DNA from: Streptomyces chartreusis
GTDB lineage: Bacteria; Actinomycetota; Actinomycetes; Streptomycetales; Streptomycetaceae
Assembly: GCF_008704715.1 (NCBI RefSeq)
Contig: NZ_CP023689.1
Span: forward strand, 3,968,001-4,032,000
Length of the DNA: 64,000 nucleotides
Direction of reading: 5' to 3'
Both the position numbers and the translations under genes were made by a program. Positions 1-7,517 of this stretch are shown here, piece by piece (position 1 is the stretch's first letter; the number at the start of each line of letters is the position of its first letter). The notes below the pieces were generated by a model. That model did not search any database. It was not told where the DNA came from and saw nothing but the letters and a program-made list of their open reading frames with translations.

Positions 1-149
1 ATGTTCTCGCGGTCGGCCCCCACGGCCACGATCTCGGCGCCGTACGCCTCGGGACCGACGGCGGCGATCTCGTCGAGGAGCGCCTGAAGGTTGGTGCCGG
101 ATCCGGAGACCAGCACGACGAGGCGCTTGGCCACGGGCTTGGCGGCCAC
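1..149 (-). CDS. purN: Phosphoribosylglycinamide formyltransferase, N-terminal part (partial)
   Basis: The 5' end of purN; the gene runs off the left edge. The enzyme transfers a formyl group from 10-formyl-tetrahydrofolate to glycinamide ribonucleotide in de novo purine synthesis in the cytoplasm. The visible residues read AAKPVAKRLVVLVSGSGTNL, followed by QALLDEI. This is the Rossmann-type VLVSGSGTNLQALL opening of the family, which binds the substrate phosphate. Two starts are possible: GTG at 149, preceded by AGAAAGG, and ATG at 182, which has no clear ribosome site and would add 11 residues. I prefer GTG 149. It is divergent from the small membrane protein gene to the right. Confidence 0.9.
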   Translation of the reverse strand, partial: MAAKPVAKRLVVLVSGSGTNLQALLDEIAAVGPEAYGAEIVAVGADREN

Positions 150-491
150 GATGGGGCCCTTTCTCGGGGGTGCGTTCTTCATGCGGCCGACGCTTTGTAT
201 ATTCGTACGATTGCATCACGCCCCGGGATACGGGGAAGTCTACGAAGCGGGCGACCGTCAGCAACGATACCGGCACTCCCGAGAGCCCCCACGGGACGGG
301 GGCGTGGCCGGAAGGTAGCGTCTGGGGGGAGCTGGGCCGGGAACGCGGTCGTGGTGCTGTGCGTTCAGGAAATGACAGCTCATGTCGGATCAGTCGTTCA
401 CCAAGGGGAAGACGCTCACTTGATGCCGGACCGCAGCTTGCGACTCCTCACGCTCCCCCCGCATTCCGTGCAGGGAGGGGAGCACAGCGGC

Positions 492-1217
492 GTGCTGCTG
501 CGGGAGCGCCCCGCCTCGCCGCCCGACGCCCCTTCGGGCGGGCAGAGCGGCGGCGGGCAGGGCAGCGGCGGCCAGGGGCAGGACGACAACCCCTTCGCCC
601 CGCCGCCGGAGGGCACACCCGACCGCCCGTGGCAGCCGCGCCGCCCGTCGGGCGACGACGACGGCTCGCAGGGCTCCGACCAGGGCGACGGCAACTCCCC
701 GTGGGGCAACCAGTGGAGCGACCGCCAGCCGGGCCGCTCCTCCGGCGGGTTCGGCGAGAACCCCCGGGGCGGCCAGGACGGCTCCGGCGGGAACGGCGGG
801 CCGGGCGGCGGCATGCGCTGGGACCCGACCGACCCGACCCAGCGCCGGGCGCGTTACGCCCTGCTGTCCGGCATGTGGGCCTTCTTCTTCTCCCTGTTCA
901 GCTGGCCGTACATGGCGCTGCTCCTGGGCGCGCTCGCCCTGTACTGGGGCATCAGCAGCCTCCGCGCCAAGCCCCGCACCCCGGACCCGGACAACCCGGC
1001 GCCACAGAACAACGGCCGGCCCCAGACGACGGCGGCGGTGAGCGGGCTGGTCACGGCGTCCCTCGCCATCGCGGTGGTCGCGGCCGGGTTCGCCGCGCAG
1101 GTCGTCTACAGCGACTACTACACCTGCCGCGACGACGCGCTGACGAATCAGGCGAAGCAGTCGTGCAATGACCATCTGCCGAAGGAACTGCGGGGCATCC
1201 TGGGCGCGGAGAGCTGA
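492..1217 (+). CDS. DUF4190-like small membrane protein with Gly/Pro/Asp-rich N-terminal region
   Basis: Function unknown. About the first 110 residues are low-complexity, rich in Gly, Ser, Asp, Gln and Pro, and probably disordered. The C-terminal part has two hydrophobic segments, one around MWAFFFSLFSWPYMALLLGA and one around TAAVSGLVTASLAIAVVAAG. This two-helix plan is like DUF4190 proteins. A short tail after the second helix has two cysteines. GTG 492 lies 9 bases after GGGAGGGGAG and is preferred; an in-frame ATG at 423 would add 23 residues. The gene ends 24 bases from the converging DUF6350 gene. Family assignment is from the plan of the protein, not from a search. Confidence 0.7.
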   Translation: MLLRERPASPPDAPSGGQSGGGQGSGGQGQDDNPFAPPPEGTPDRPWQPRRPSGDDDGSQGSDQGDGNSPWGNQWSDRQPGRSSGGFGENPRGGQDGSGGNGGPGGGMRWDPTDPTQRRARYALLSGMWAFFFSLFSWPYMALLLGALALYWGISSLRAKPRTPDPDNPAPQNNGRPQTTAAVSGLVTASLAIAVVAAGFAAQVVYSDYYTCRDDALTNQAKQSCNDHLPKELRGILGAES

Positions 1218-1241
1218 CGCCGCCGGTCGGGCGGGGTGGCT

Positions 1242-3518
1242 CTACGGGGCGTTCGGAGGTGACTCCGGGGGCTCTTGGGGGGCTGGTTCCGAGGACTTCT
1301 CGACGGGCGGCTCCTCGGTGAGGGGCTTCTCGACGGGCGGCTTCTCGGTGAGGGGTTTCTCGGCGGACGGCTCCTTGGTGAGCGGCTTCTCGGCGGACGG
1401 CTTCTTCTTTTCGGCCGATGCCTTCTCCTGGGCCGGGGCCGTCGGTGGCTTCTGCGCGGTCGGGGCGTCGGGTTCGTCCCGCGGTTCCGGGGGCGGGGGC
1501 ACCGACAGCGGTCCGCTCGGCGGGAAGTCGTCCGGCTCGAAGGTCGTGTCGTGGTCGTACGTCGCGTACGGGATGTCCTGGGTGAGGGCCTCGTACCTGG
1601 CGTCCTCGCCGTACGCCGCCACCTGAGCGCCCTTCTCGCCCGTCCGGTCGGCACCGGGCCGGTCCTTCGTCGGCGCTGGCGCCTTGAACGGCGTCTTGCG
1701 GCCACTGGCCGGAGGCCTCGTCTCCGAGTCCGCCGACCCGTCGTCACCCGATCCGACCCTCGCCGATCCGCTCGCCCCAGCCCCAACAGATCCGCTCGCC
1801 CGGTCCCCGGCCGATCCACCCAGCCCTCCCCGGGGCGGTCCACCCACCCCGCCCGACTCCCCCGCTCCCGACAACCACCCGCCGACCAACGGCAGCCGAT
1901 CCCGCAGCGAGCGCTCCTCCTCGGCCGGGCCGCCCTCCCCCGGCACTCCCACCCGAGGCCTGCCGATCCGTGCGCCCTGCGGCTCACTCACCGGCCCTGC
2001 GCCCTGCCGTCCCATCCAGCACCGCCAGCCGCGCACCAGCACCGCCACCGGAACCGCCACCAGCGCGACCCACCCCAGCGTCGCCGCCCCGGCCTGCCAC
2101 CACACCGGCCCGAACCGCGCCAGCGCCCCCACGCCCAGCGGCCCGCCCGACAGCGTGGCCAGCACTGCGACCGCCAGCGCGCAGAACCCGGCCGCCAGCA
2201 CGGCCGTGACGGCGGTGAGTCCGGGTGACCAGGTCGCCACCGGCGTCGGCCCGCCCCCGAAGCGGCCGGCCGAGGACTCCTCATCGGCCTGGAACCGGCC
2301 TGCCGAGGACCCCTGTCCGGTCCGCAACCGGCCTGTCGAAGACCCCTGCCCGGCCCGCGACCGGCCCTCGACCGCCCCCTGCCCGGCCCGTGCCCGGCCC
2401 GTCGCCGACCCGTGCCCCGCCCGGATCCGAAGCGTCGCGGACGTGTCCGGGTCTGCGGACCGCTCACGGAACCCGTCCCCCCACCCCGCCGCGAACCACC
2501 CCACCACCAGGCCCGCCGCGATGGGCACCACGGCCACGCCCCACCGCAGCGGCCCGGCGACGGCGGTCTCCGGTACCGCCTCCAGCAGCGGGAACGGCGG
2601 CAGCAACGGCGCCGGCGTCGAGGACAGCGGCCCCACGACATGCCCCGACCCGAGCACGAACCCCGGCCCCAGCGCGTACGCCGCCGCCCACACGGCCGCG
2701 TTCGGCACGAGCGCCGCGCACAGCAGCAGCACCGCGAACCGCCCCGACAAGCCCTGCGTCAGCTCCAGGAAGGACCCGCGCACCGCACCGCCGTGCCACA
2801 CCAGTGCCCCGCCCACCAGCAGCGCCCCGCCGGCGGCCAGCGCCGCGACCCCCGCCCCGGCCGCCCGGGCCGCCGTACCGACGCGGGCCCGTCCCTCCGC
2901 TCCCGGCACCAGCCTCCGTACGCGTTCCGGGAGCACGAGCAGCAGGCCGTCCACGACCTCGGGCCGCCGTTCGCACGCCGTCCACACGCCGACACCCGCC
3001 GCCGCCATCGTGACCAGGGGCACCCGCAGCACCGTCCACAGCCAGGACGGTTGCAGCTCGCCCCCGGCCGAGTACACGGCGGCCGCCAGGCCGACCCCGA
3101 GGTACCCGAGGACGACGCCCGCCCACGCCGTACGGATCGACACCAGCGGCACCCCCTCGCCCCCGTCGGCAGCCGCGTCCCGTGCCGCCCGGTGCACCAG
3201 CCACACCGGCAGCGCGAGCAGCAGCAGCGGGGTGACACCGACCGGCGCGGGGACGCCGGAGAGCGTGTCGGTGCGGACCAGTTCGGCGCCGTGCGCCAGC
3301 AGCCACAGCACGGAGGCGATCCGCAGCGCGCCGCCCGGTCCGCTGTCCGGGTACGGCGAGCTGATCCACAGCGCGATCACCATCACGGCGAACACACCGA
3401 GCCCCAGCCCAGCCGCCACCGCACCGCTGAAGAGGCTGGCGCCCAGGCCGGGCGAATGGCGGCGCATGCGCGTCAGCAGGGGCGTTCGACGAGCGGTCAT
3501 CTCGATCACGCTCGCCAT
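1242..3518 (-). CDS. DUF6350-family integral membrane protein
   Basis: A polytopic membrane protein of up to 758 residues that follows the pattern of the streptomycete DUF6350 family, often annotated as cell-division protein PerM-like and commonly next to purN. About ten hydrophobic segments fill the first 330 residues, and two or three more follow near residues 420-500. A repetitive stretch around residues 360-410 has several GR-x-R/Q-A-G-Q/H-G units. The last 250 residues are hydrophilic and end in tandem EKPLTEE/EKPPVEK-type units, seen in DNA as direct repeats at about 1270-1410. Starts at 3518 (ATG), 3509 (GTG, 10 bases after GGGAG) and 3500 (ATG) are all possible. Biochemical role is unknown. 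Confidence 0.8.
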   Translation of the reverse strand: MASVIEMTARRTPLLTRMRRHSPGLGASLFSGAVAAGLGLGVFAVMVIALWISSPYPDSGPGGALRIASVLWLLAHGAELVRTDTLSGVPAPVGVTPLLLLALPVWLVHRAARDAAADGGEGVPLVSIRTAWAGVVLGYLGVGLAAAVYSAGGELQPSWLWTVLRVPLVTMAAAGVGVWTACERRPEVVDGLLLVLPERVRRLVPGAEGRARVGTAARAAGAGVAALAAGGALLVGGALVWHGGAVRGSFLELTQGLSGRFAVLLLCAALVPNAAVWAAAYALGPGFVLGSGHVVGPLSSTPAPLLPPFPLLEAVPETAVAGPLRWGVAVVPIAAGLVVGWFAAGWGDGFRERSADPDTSATLRIRAGHGSATGRARAGQGAVEGRSRAGQGSSTGRLRTGQGSSAGRFQADEESSAGRFGGGPTPVATWSPGLTAVTAVLAAGFCALAVAVLATLSGGPLGVGALARFGPVWWQAGAATLGWVALVAVPVAVLVRGWRCWMGRQGAGPVSEPQGARIGRPRVGVPGEGGPAEEERSLRDRLPLVGGWLSGAGESGGVGGPPRGGLGGSAGDRASGSVGAGASGSARVGSGDDGSADSETRPPASGRKTPFKAPAPTKDRPGADRTGEKGAQVAAYGEDARYEALTQDIPYATYDHDTTFEPDDFPPSGPLSVPPPPEPRDEPDAPTAQKPPTAPAQEKASAEKKKPSAEKPLTKEPSAEKPLTEKPPVEKPLTEEPPVEKSSEPAPQEPPESPPNAP

Positions 3519-3593
3519 GCTCCCAACGACACGCGCTTTCCCGTCGTAACAGGCGAACCTCCGATGTGTCGCTCAATATATGTTTATGTACTT

Positions 3594-3605
3594 TTTCGTA
3601 CGAAA
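3594..3605. promoter_or_regulatory. 12-bp perfect palindrome overlapping a ribosome site
   Basis: TTTCGTACGAAA ends inside the AAAGGG ribosome-binding region of the GTG start at 3615. It follows an AT-rich block (about 3575-3595, with TATATGTTTATGTA) that is exceptional in this GC-rich DNA and probably holds the promoter. Since the gene behind it encodes an XRE-type DNA-binding domain, autoregulation at this site is a reasonable guess. Confidence 0.5.
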
Positions 3606-3614
3606 GGGCGCCCG

Positions 3615-4724
3615 GTGACGCAGACCTCCGCAGTCCCGCTCCCTCCGCCCGAGGAACGCCGACGCCTGCGTGAGGCCGGTGCATTGACGCAGGCTCAGGT
3701 CGCGGAACGGGTGGGCGTGAGCCGCGAGACGGTACGCGCGTGGGAGAGCGGCCGCACGGCACCGCGGGGCCGAAGGAGGGACGCGTACGCACAACTGCTG
3801 TGGTCCATCGCCGACAAGACGGGGGGTCAGGAGCCCGAGGAAGTACATGACATGACGGCACTTCAGTACCTGGCCGAGAGCACGGCGACGGCCCCCGGAC
3901 CCCCGCCCGAGCGGCCCGCCGAGAGCCGGCTCACTCCCGCCCAGGCCTTCGACGCCCTCTACGCCTTCTGCGCCCCCGCCCTCGTACGGCAGACCTTCCT
4001 GCTGACCGGGCGCCGCGAGCTCGCCCGTGAGTCGGTCGAGCGGGCCTTCCAGAACGCCTGGCAGCGCTGGCCCGAGGTGGCCCGGGACCGCGACCCGGCG
4101 GGCTGGGTGCGGGCGGCGGCGTACGAGTTCGCGCTCTCCCCCTGGCACCGGTTCCGCCCCCGCTACCGGCACCCCGAACCGCCGCCCTCCGACGCGTTCG
4201 ACCGCGCCCTGCTGGACGTGCTCCTCCAACTGCCGCCGCCCCAGCGCCGCACGCTCGTCCTCTACGACGGTGTCGGCCTGGACCTGCCCGAGACGGCGGC
4301 CGAGACGGAGGCGAGCACACGGGCGGCCGCGAAGCGCCTCATGAACGCGCGCACCGCGGTCGCCGCCCGGCTGCCGGACCTGTCCGACCCCTCCGCGCTC
4401 CACCGGCGCCTTGCCGAACTGGCCTCCACGGAGCGGCTGCGCGCCGCCAAGCCGATGGTGGTGCGCGACGGCGGCGAACGCCGGGCCCGCTTCTGGACCC
4501 GGGCCGCGATCGCCTTCACCGTGGCGCTCATCGGCACCACGGCACTGACACTGCGGACGGCTCCCACGCACTACGAGCCACCGGTGCCGCCGGGCTCCAC
4601 GGTGCGGGGTGTGCCGCCGAGGATGGCGCCGGGGCCGTTGTCGGAGAAGGAGCGGGAGCTGCGGGAGAAGCTGCGCAAGCAGCTGCAGTCCGGCCCGGAA
4701 CGGCTCCTGCCGCAGGTCACATGA
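3615..4724 (+). CDS. XRE-type HTH / ECF-sigma-like regulator with C-terminal membrane helix
   Basis: A 369-residue regulator with three parts. Residues about 15-70 form a helix-turn-helix of the XRE/Cro type (LTQAQVAERVGVSRETVRAW). Residues about 115-260 look like ECF sigma regions 2 and 4: a region-2-like segment with AFQNAWQRWPEV, then an LQLPPPQRRTLVLYDG stretch and a following helix pair where the -35-binding HTH of SigJ/ECF factors sits. Near residue 300 a single hydrophobic segment (AAIAFTVALIGTTALTL) follows, with a charged KEKELREKLRKQL-like tail outside it. The region-4 recognition helix looks divergent, so true sigma activity is uncertain. GTG 3615 has AAAGGG upstream. The next gene converges (sucD). 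Confidence 0.75.
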   Translation: MTQTSAVPLPPPEERRRLREAGALTQAQVAERVGVSRETVRAWESGRTAPRGRRRDAYAQLLWSIADKTGGQEPEEVHDMTALQYLAESTATAPGPPPERPAESRLTPAQAFDALYAFCAPALVRQTFLLTGRRELARESVERAFQNAWQRWPEVARDRDPAGWVRAAAYEFALSPWHRFRPRYRHPEPPPSDAFDRALLDVLLQLPPPQRRTLVLYDGVGLDLPETAAETEASTRAAAKRLMNARTAVAARLPDLSDPSALHRRLAELASTERLRAAKPMVVRDGGERRARFWTRAAIAFTVALIGTTALTLRTAPTHYEPPVPPGSTVRGVPPRMAPGPLSEKERELREKLRKQLQSGPERLLPQVT

Positions 4725-4762
4725 CCCGCGCGACCCCGCCGTGGCCCGCGGCGGGCGGAAAC

Positions 4763-4803
4763 GCCGGTGGGCCCGCCCCCACACGGGAAGCGGACCCACC
4801 GGC
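4763..4803. terminator. Bidirectional hairpin terminator
   Basis: A 14-bp stem (4763-4776 with 4790-4803, one mismatch) and a 13-base loop lie between two converging genes, the sigma-like regulator and sucD. There is no long T-run, which is usual for Streptomyces terminators. Confidence 0.65.
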
Positions 4804-4828
4804 TCACGGCTCAGTGCCGTGACTGCGT

Positions 4829-5713
4829 TCAGCCGCCCAGGATCTCGCGGGCCAGCTTCGCCGTCTCGGTCGGGGTCTTGCCGACCTTGACGCCCGCGGC
4901 CTCCAGGGCCTCCTTCTTCGCCTGCGCCGTGCCGGAGGAACCGGACACGATGGCGCCGGCGTGACCCATGGTCTTGCCCTCGGGCGCGGTGAAGCCCGCG
5001 ACGTAGCCGACGACCGGCTTCGTCACGTTGTCCTTGATGAACGCGGCCGCGCGCTCCTCGGCGTCGCCGCCGATCTCACCGATCATGACGATCAGGTCGG
5101 TGTCGGGGTCGGCCTGGAACGCGGCGAGCGCGTCGATGTGCGTGGTGCCGATGATCGGGTCGCCACCGATGCCGACGGCGGTCGAGAAGCCGATGTCACG
5201 CAGCTCGTACATCATCTGGTACGTCAGCGTGCCGGACTTCGAGACCAGGCCGATACGGCCCGGCTTCGTGATGTCGCCCGGGATGATGCCGACGTTCGAC
5301 TGGCCCGGAGTGATGATGCCGGGGCAGTTCGGGCCGATGATGCGGGTCTTGTTGCCCTTCTTGCCGGCGTACGCCCAGAAGGCGGCCGTGTCGTGCACGG
5401 CGATGCCCTCGGTGATCACGACGGCCAGCGGGGTCTCGGCGTCGATGGCCTCGACGACCGCGTCCTTGGTGAACTTCTCCGGCACGAAGATGACGGAGAC
5501 GTTGGCGCCGGTCTTCTCGATGGCCTCCTTGACGGTGCCGAAGACCGGTACCTCGGTGCCGTCGAAGTCCACGGTCTGACCCGCCTTGCGCGGGTTGACG
5601 CCGCCCACGACCTCGGTGCCGTCACCGAGCATGAGCTTGGTGTGCTTCATGCCCGTGGCGCCGGTCATGCCCTGGACGATGACCTTGCTGTCCTTGTTGA
5701 GCCAGATAGCCAT
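4829..5713 (-). CDS. sucD: Succinyl-CoA synthetase (ADP-forming) alpha subunit
   Basis: The alpha subunit of the TCA-cycle enzyme that turns succinyl-CoA plus ADP/GDP and phosphate into succinate, CoA and ATP/GTP. The 294 residues cover the whole family length. The N-terminal CoA-binding Rossmann domain has VIVQGMTGATGMKHTKLML and the Pro-Asn-Cys-Pro-Gly-Ile segment (NCPGIITPGQ). The phosphohistidine loop GHAGAIV places the catalytic His at about residue 251. The gene lies 27 bases downstream of sucC in the same direction, so both form one operon. A hairpin at 4763-4803 follows it. Confidence 0.98.
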   Translation of the reverse strand: MAIWLNKDSKVIVQGMTGATGMKHTKLMLGDGTEVVGGVNPRKAGQTVDFDGTEVPVFGTVKEAIEKTGANVSVIFVPEKFTKDAVVEAIDAETPLAVVITEGIAVHDTAAFWAYAGKKGNKTRIIGPNCPGIITPGQSNVGIIPGDITKPGRIGLVSKSGTLTYQMMYELRDIGFSTAVGIGGDPIIGTTHIDALAAFQADPDTDLIVMIGEIGGDAEERAAAFIKDNVTKPVVGYVAGFTAPEGKTMGHAGAIVSGSSGTAQAKKEALEAAGVKVGKTPTETAKLAREILGG

Positions 5714-5740
5714 GGTGTGTTGTGTCCTCGTCCTGAGTGC

Positions 5741-6922
5741 TTACTTGGCGGCGTGAGCCAGTTCGGCGGCCTTGTCGGCCGCGCCGTCCATGGTGTCGAC
5801 GCGCTGGACCAGCGGGTGGTTGGCGTCGGTGAGGATCTGCCGGCCGAGCTCGGCGTTGTTGCCGTCGAGGCGGACGACGAGCGGCTTGCTGACGTTCTCG
5901 CCGCGGTCCTCGAGGAGCTTGAGGGCCTGGACGATGCCGTTGGCGACCTCGTCGCACGCGGTGATGCCGCCGAAGACGTTGACGAAGACGGACTTGACGT
6001 CCGGGTCGCCGAGGATGATCTCGAGGCCGTTCGCCATGACCTGGGCGGAGGCGCCACCGCCGATGTCCAGGAAGTTGGCGGGCTTGACGCCGCCGTGGTT
6101 CTCACCGGCGTAGGCGACGACGTCCAGGGTGCTCATGACGAGACCCGCGCCGTTTCCGATGATGCCGACCTCACCGTCGAGCTTGACGTAGTTGAGGTTC
6201 TTCTCCTTGGCCGCCGCCTCGAGCGGGTTGGCGGCGTCCTTGTCGTGGAGCTCCTCGTACTCGGGGTGGCGGAACTCGGCGTTCTCGTCGAGCGACACCT
6301 TGCCGTCGAGGGCGATGACGTCACCGGAGGCGACCTTCGCGAGCGGGTTGACCTCGACGAGGAGGGCGTCCGACTTGATGAAGGTGTCCCACAGCGTGAT
6401 CAGGACGTTGACGACCTTGCCCGCGACCGCGGCCGGGAACTTCGCGGCCTCGACGATCTCGCGGGCCTTGGCCTCGTCCACGCCGTCGATGGCGTCGATC
6501 GCGATCTTGGCGACGGCCTCCGGGCGGGTGGCGGCCACCTCCTCGATCTCCATGCCGCCCTCGACCGAGGCGATGGAGAGGAAGGTGCGGTTGGCACGGT
6601 CCAGGAGGAAGGAGACGTAGTACTCCTCCAGGATCTCCGGGGCCGTCTCGGCGATCATCACCTTGTGGACCGTGTGGCCCTTGATGTCCATGCCGAGGAT
6701 GTCGGTCGCCCGGGCGACGGCCTCGTCCGCGTTCGCGGCGAGCTTCACGCCGCCGGCCTTGCCGCGGCCGCCGACCTTCACCTGGGCCTTGACGACAGAC
6801 TTGCCGCCGAGGCGCTCGGTGGCTGCGCGGGCCGCCTCAGGCGTGTCGATGACTTCACCGGCCAGCACCGGTACATCGTGCTTGGCGAAGAGGTCCCTCG
6901 CCTGGTACTCGAACAGGTCCAC
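5741..6922 (-). CDS. sucC: Succinyl-CoA synthetase beta subunit
   Basis: The beta subunit provides the ATP-grasp nucleotide site and part of the CoA/succinate interface. The 393-residue product opens with MDLFEYQARDLFAKHDVP, the standard family start, and has KAQVKVGGRGKAGGVKLA for nucleotide binding and NIGGGA-like DIGGGASAQ near the C-terminal CoA-ligase domain. The start is GTG 6922, preceded by GGGACGGAAG. It is the first gene of the sucC-sucD operon. About 500 bases upstream hold no large gene and would contain the sucC promoter and, divergently, a 22-codon ORF. Confidence 0.98.
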   Translation of the reverse strand: MDLFEYQARDLFAKHDVPVLAGEVIDTPEAARAATERLGGKSVVKAQVKVGGRGKAGGVKLAANADEAVARATDILGMDIKGHTVHKVMIAETAPEILEEYYVSFLLDRANRTFLSIASVEGGMEIEEVAATRPEAVAKIAIDAIDGVDEAKAREIVEAAKFPAAVAGKVVNVLITLWDTFIKSDALLVEVNPLAKVASGDVIALDGKVSLDENAEFRHPEYEELHDKDAANPLEAAAKEKNLNYVKLDGEVGIIGNGAGLVMSTLDVVAYAGENHGGVKPANFLDIGGGASAQVMANGLEIILGDPDVKSVFVNVFGGITACDEVANGIVQALKLLEDRGENVSKPLVVRLDGNNAELGRQILTDANHPLVQRVDTMDGAADKAAELAHAAK

Positions 6923-7186
6923 GCGCTTCCGTCCCTATCAGTGATCTCGCGGTTCGTTGGATGCGTGGGCGTGCCGCGAAGGGCAACGTGACGTCCGCTG
7001 TCACTAGGGAGGCGCACACGGTGTCCGAGCGCGCGGCATGTCCGTCTCGCAGGTTATCGCTGCTTGCGGAGGGCCCCTAAATCGAGGGTCACACCTGAGC
7101 GGTGATACCTGTCACATGATGCCGCGAACAGGGGTGATCACTGGCACGGCGTGCCGACGGTGAGGTGCCGGTGATGCGGAGGAGAC

Positions 7187-7255
7187 ATGACGGCACGGCT
7201 GTTCCGGCACCGGTATACGGGCAAGGACCTCACCGGGCTGGGGTTGACCCGGTGA
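7187..7255 (+). CDS. Candidate 22-residue small protein or regulatory ORF
   Basis: ATG 7187 is preceded by GGAGGAG with a 2-base gap, and the 22 codons (MTARLFRHRYTGKDLTGLGL, then TR) have only two A/T-ending codons, as expected for coding DNA here. The product is basic. The stop codon lies inside the right arm of a 13-bp hairpin (7225-7260), so a ribosome reaching the stop would cover the hairpin. It is divergent from sucC and there is no downstream gene on this strand for more than 3 kb, so a classical leader-peptide role is not obvious. It could be a small protein, or the coding part of a dual-function RNA. Unrecognised. Confidence 0.5.
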   Translation: MTARLFRHRYTGKDLTGLGLTR

Positions 7256-7260
7256 GGTCC
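7225..7260 (+). terminator. 13-bp hairpin overlapping the end of the 22-codon ORF
   Basis: Perfect inverted repeat GGACCTCACCGGG (7225-7237) and its complement (7248-7260) with a 10-base loop, followed by CTTGT. It may end the short plus-strand transcript. A second hairpin follows at 7307. Confidence 0.6.
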
Positions 7261-7306
7261 CTTGTACTGCCCGGAGGGGCACGAATGGGCCGCCCCTGAG
7301 GGCTCT

Positions 7307-7344
7307 GGACGGGTGATCCCCACCCCAATGGGGACCACCCGTCC
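7307..7344. terminator. Second hairpin in the sucC / repeat-protein gap
   Basis: GGACGGGTG (7307-7315) pairs with 7336-7344, and inside it CCCC (7318-7321) pairs with GGGG (7330-7333). It is about 170 bases beyond the stop of the minus-strand repeat-protein gene, so it may terminate that gene, the small ORF transcript, or both. The rest of 7018-7517 shows no other gene. Confidence 0.5.
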
Positions 7345-7517
7345 GGTCCGCGAGGTCCCGGCCGGATGGGGCCGATGGCTTTCGGCCGTCCGAGGCCGGG
7401 CGCCTCGCGGAGTCGTCGGTCGCCGGGGTGGATCAAAGGGGGTGATCACGGGTGGCGATCACTGGTGGTGCGATCGCTGGTTGTGATCGCGCCCGCCCCG
7501 GCGAAATGGGGGATCGG

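Noticed and set aside
2412..3614. Upstream extension of the sigma-like regulator across the DUF6350 gene
   Set aside because: The extension is antisense to a real membrane protein and is Arg/Pro-rich; GTG 3615 with a ribosome site is the natural start.
4961..6991. 676-codon open frame on the plus strand antisense to sucC-sucD
   Set aside because: It is a shadow of the GC-rich codon pattern of sucCD; its product is a run of D/V/L/G/R residues with no family features.
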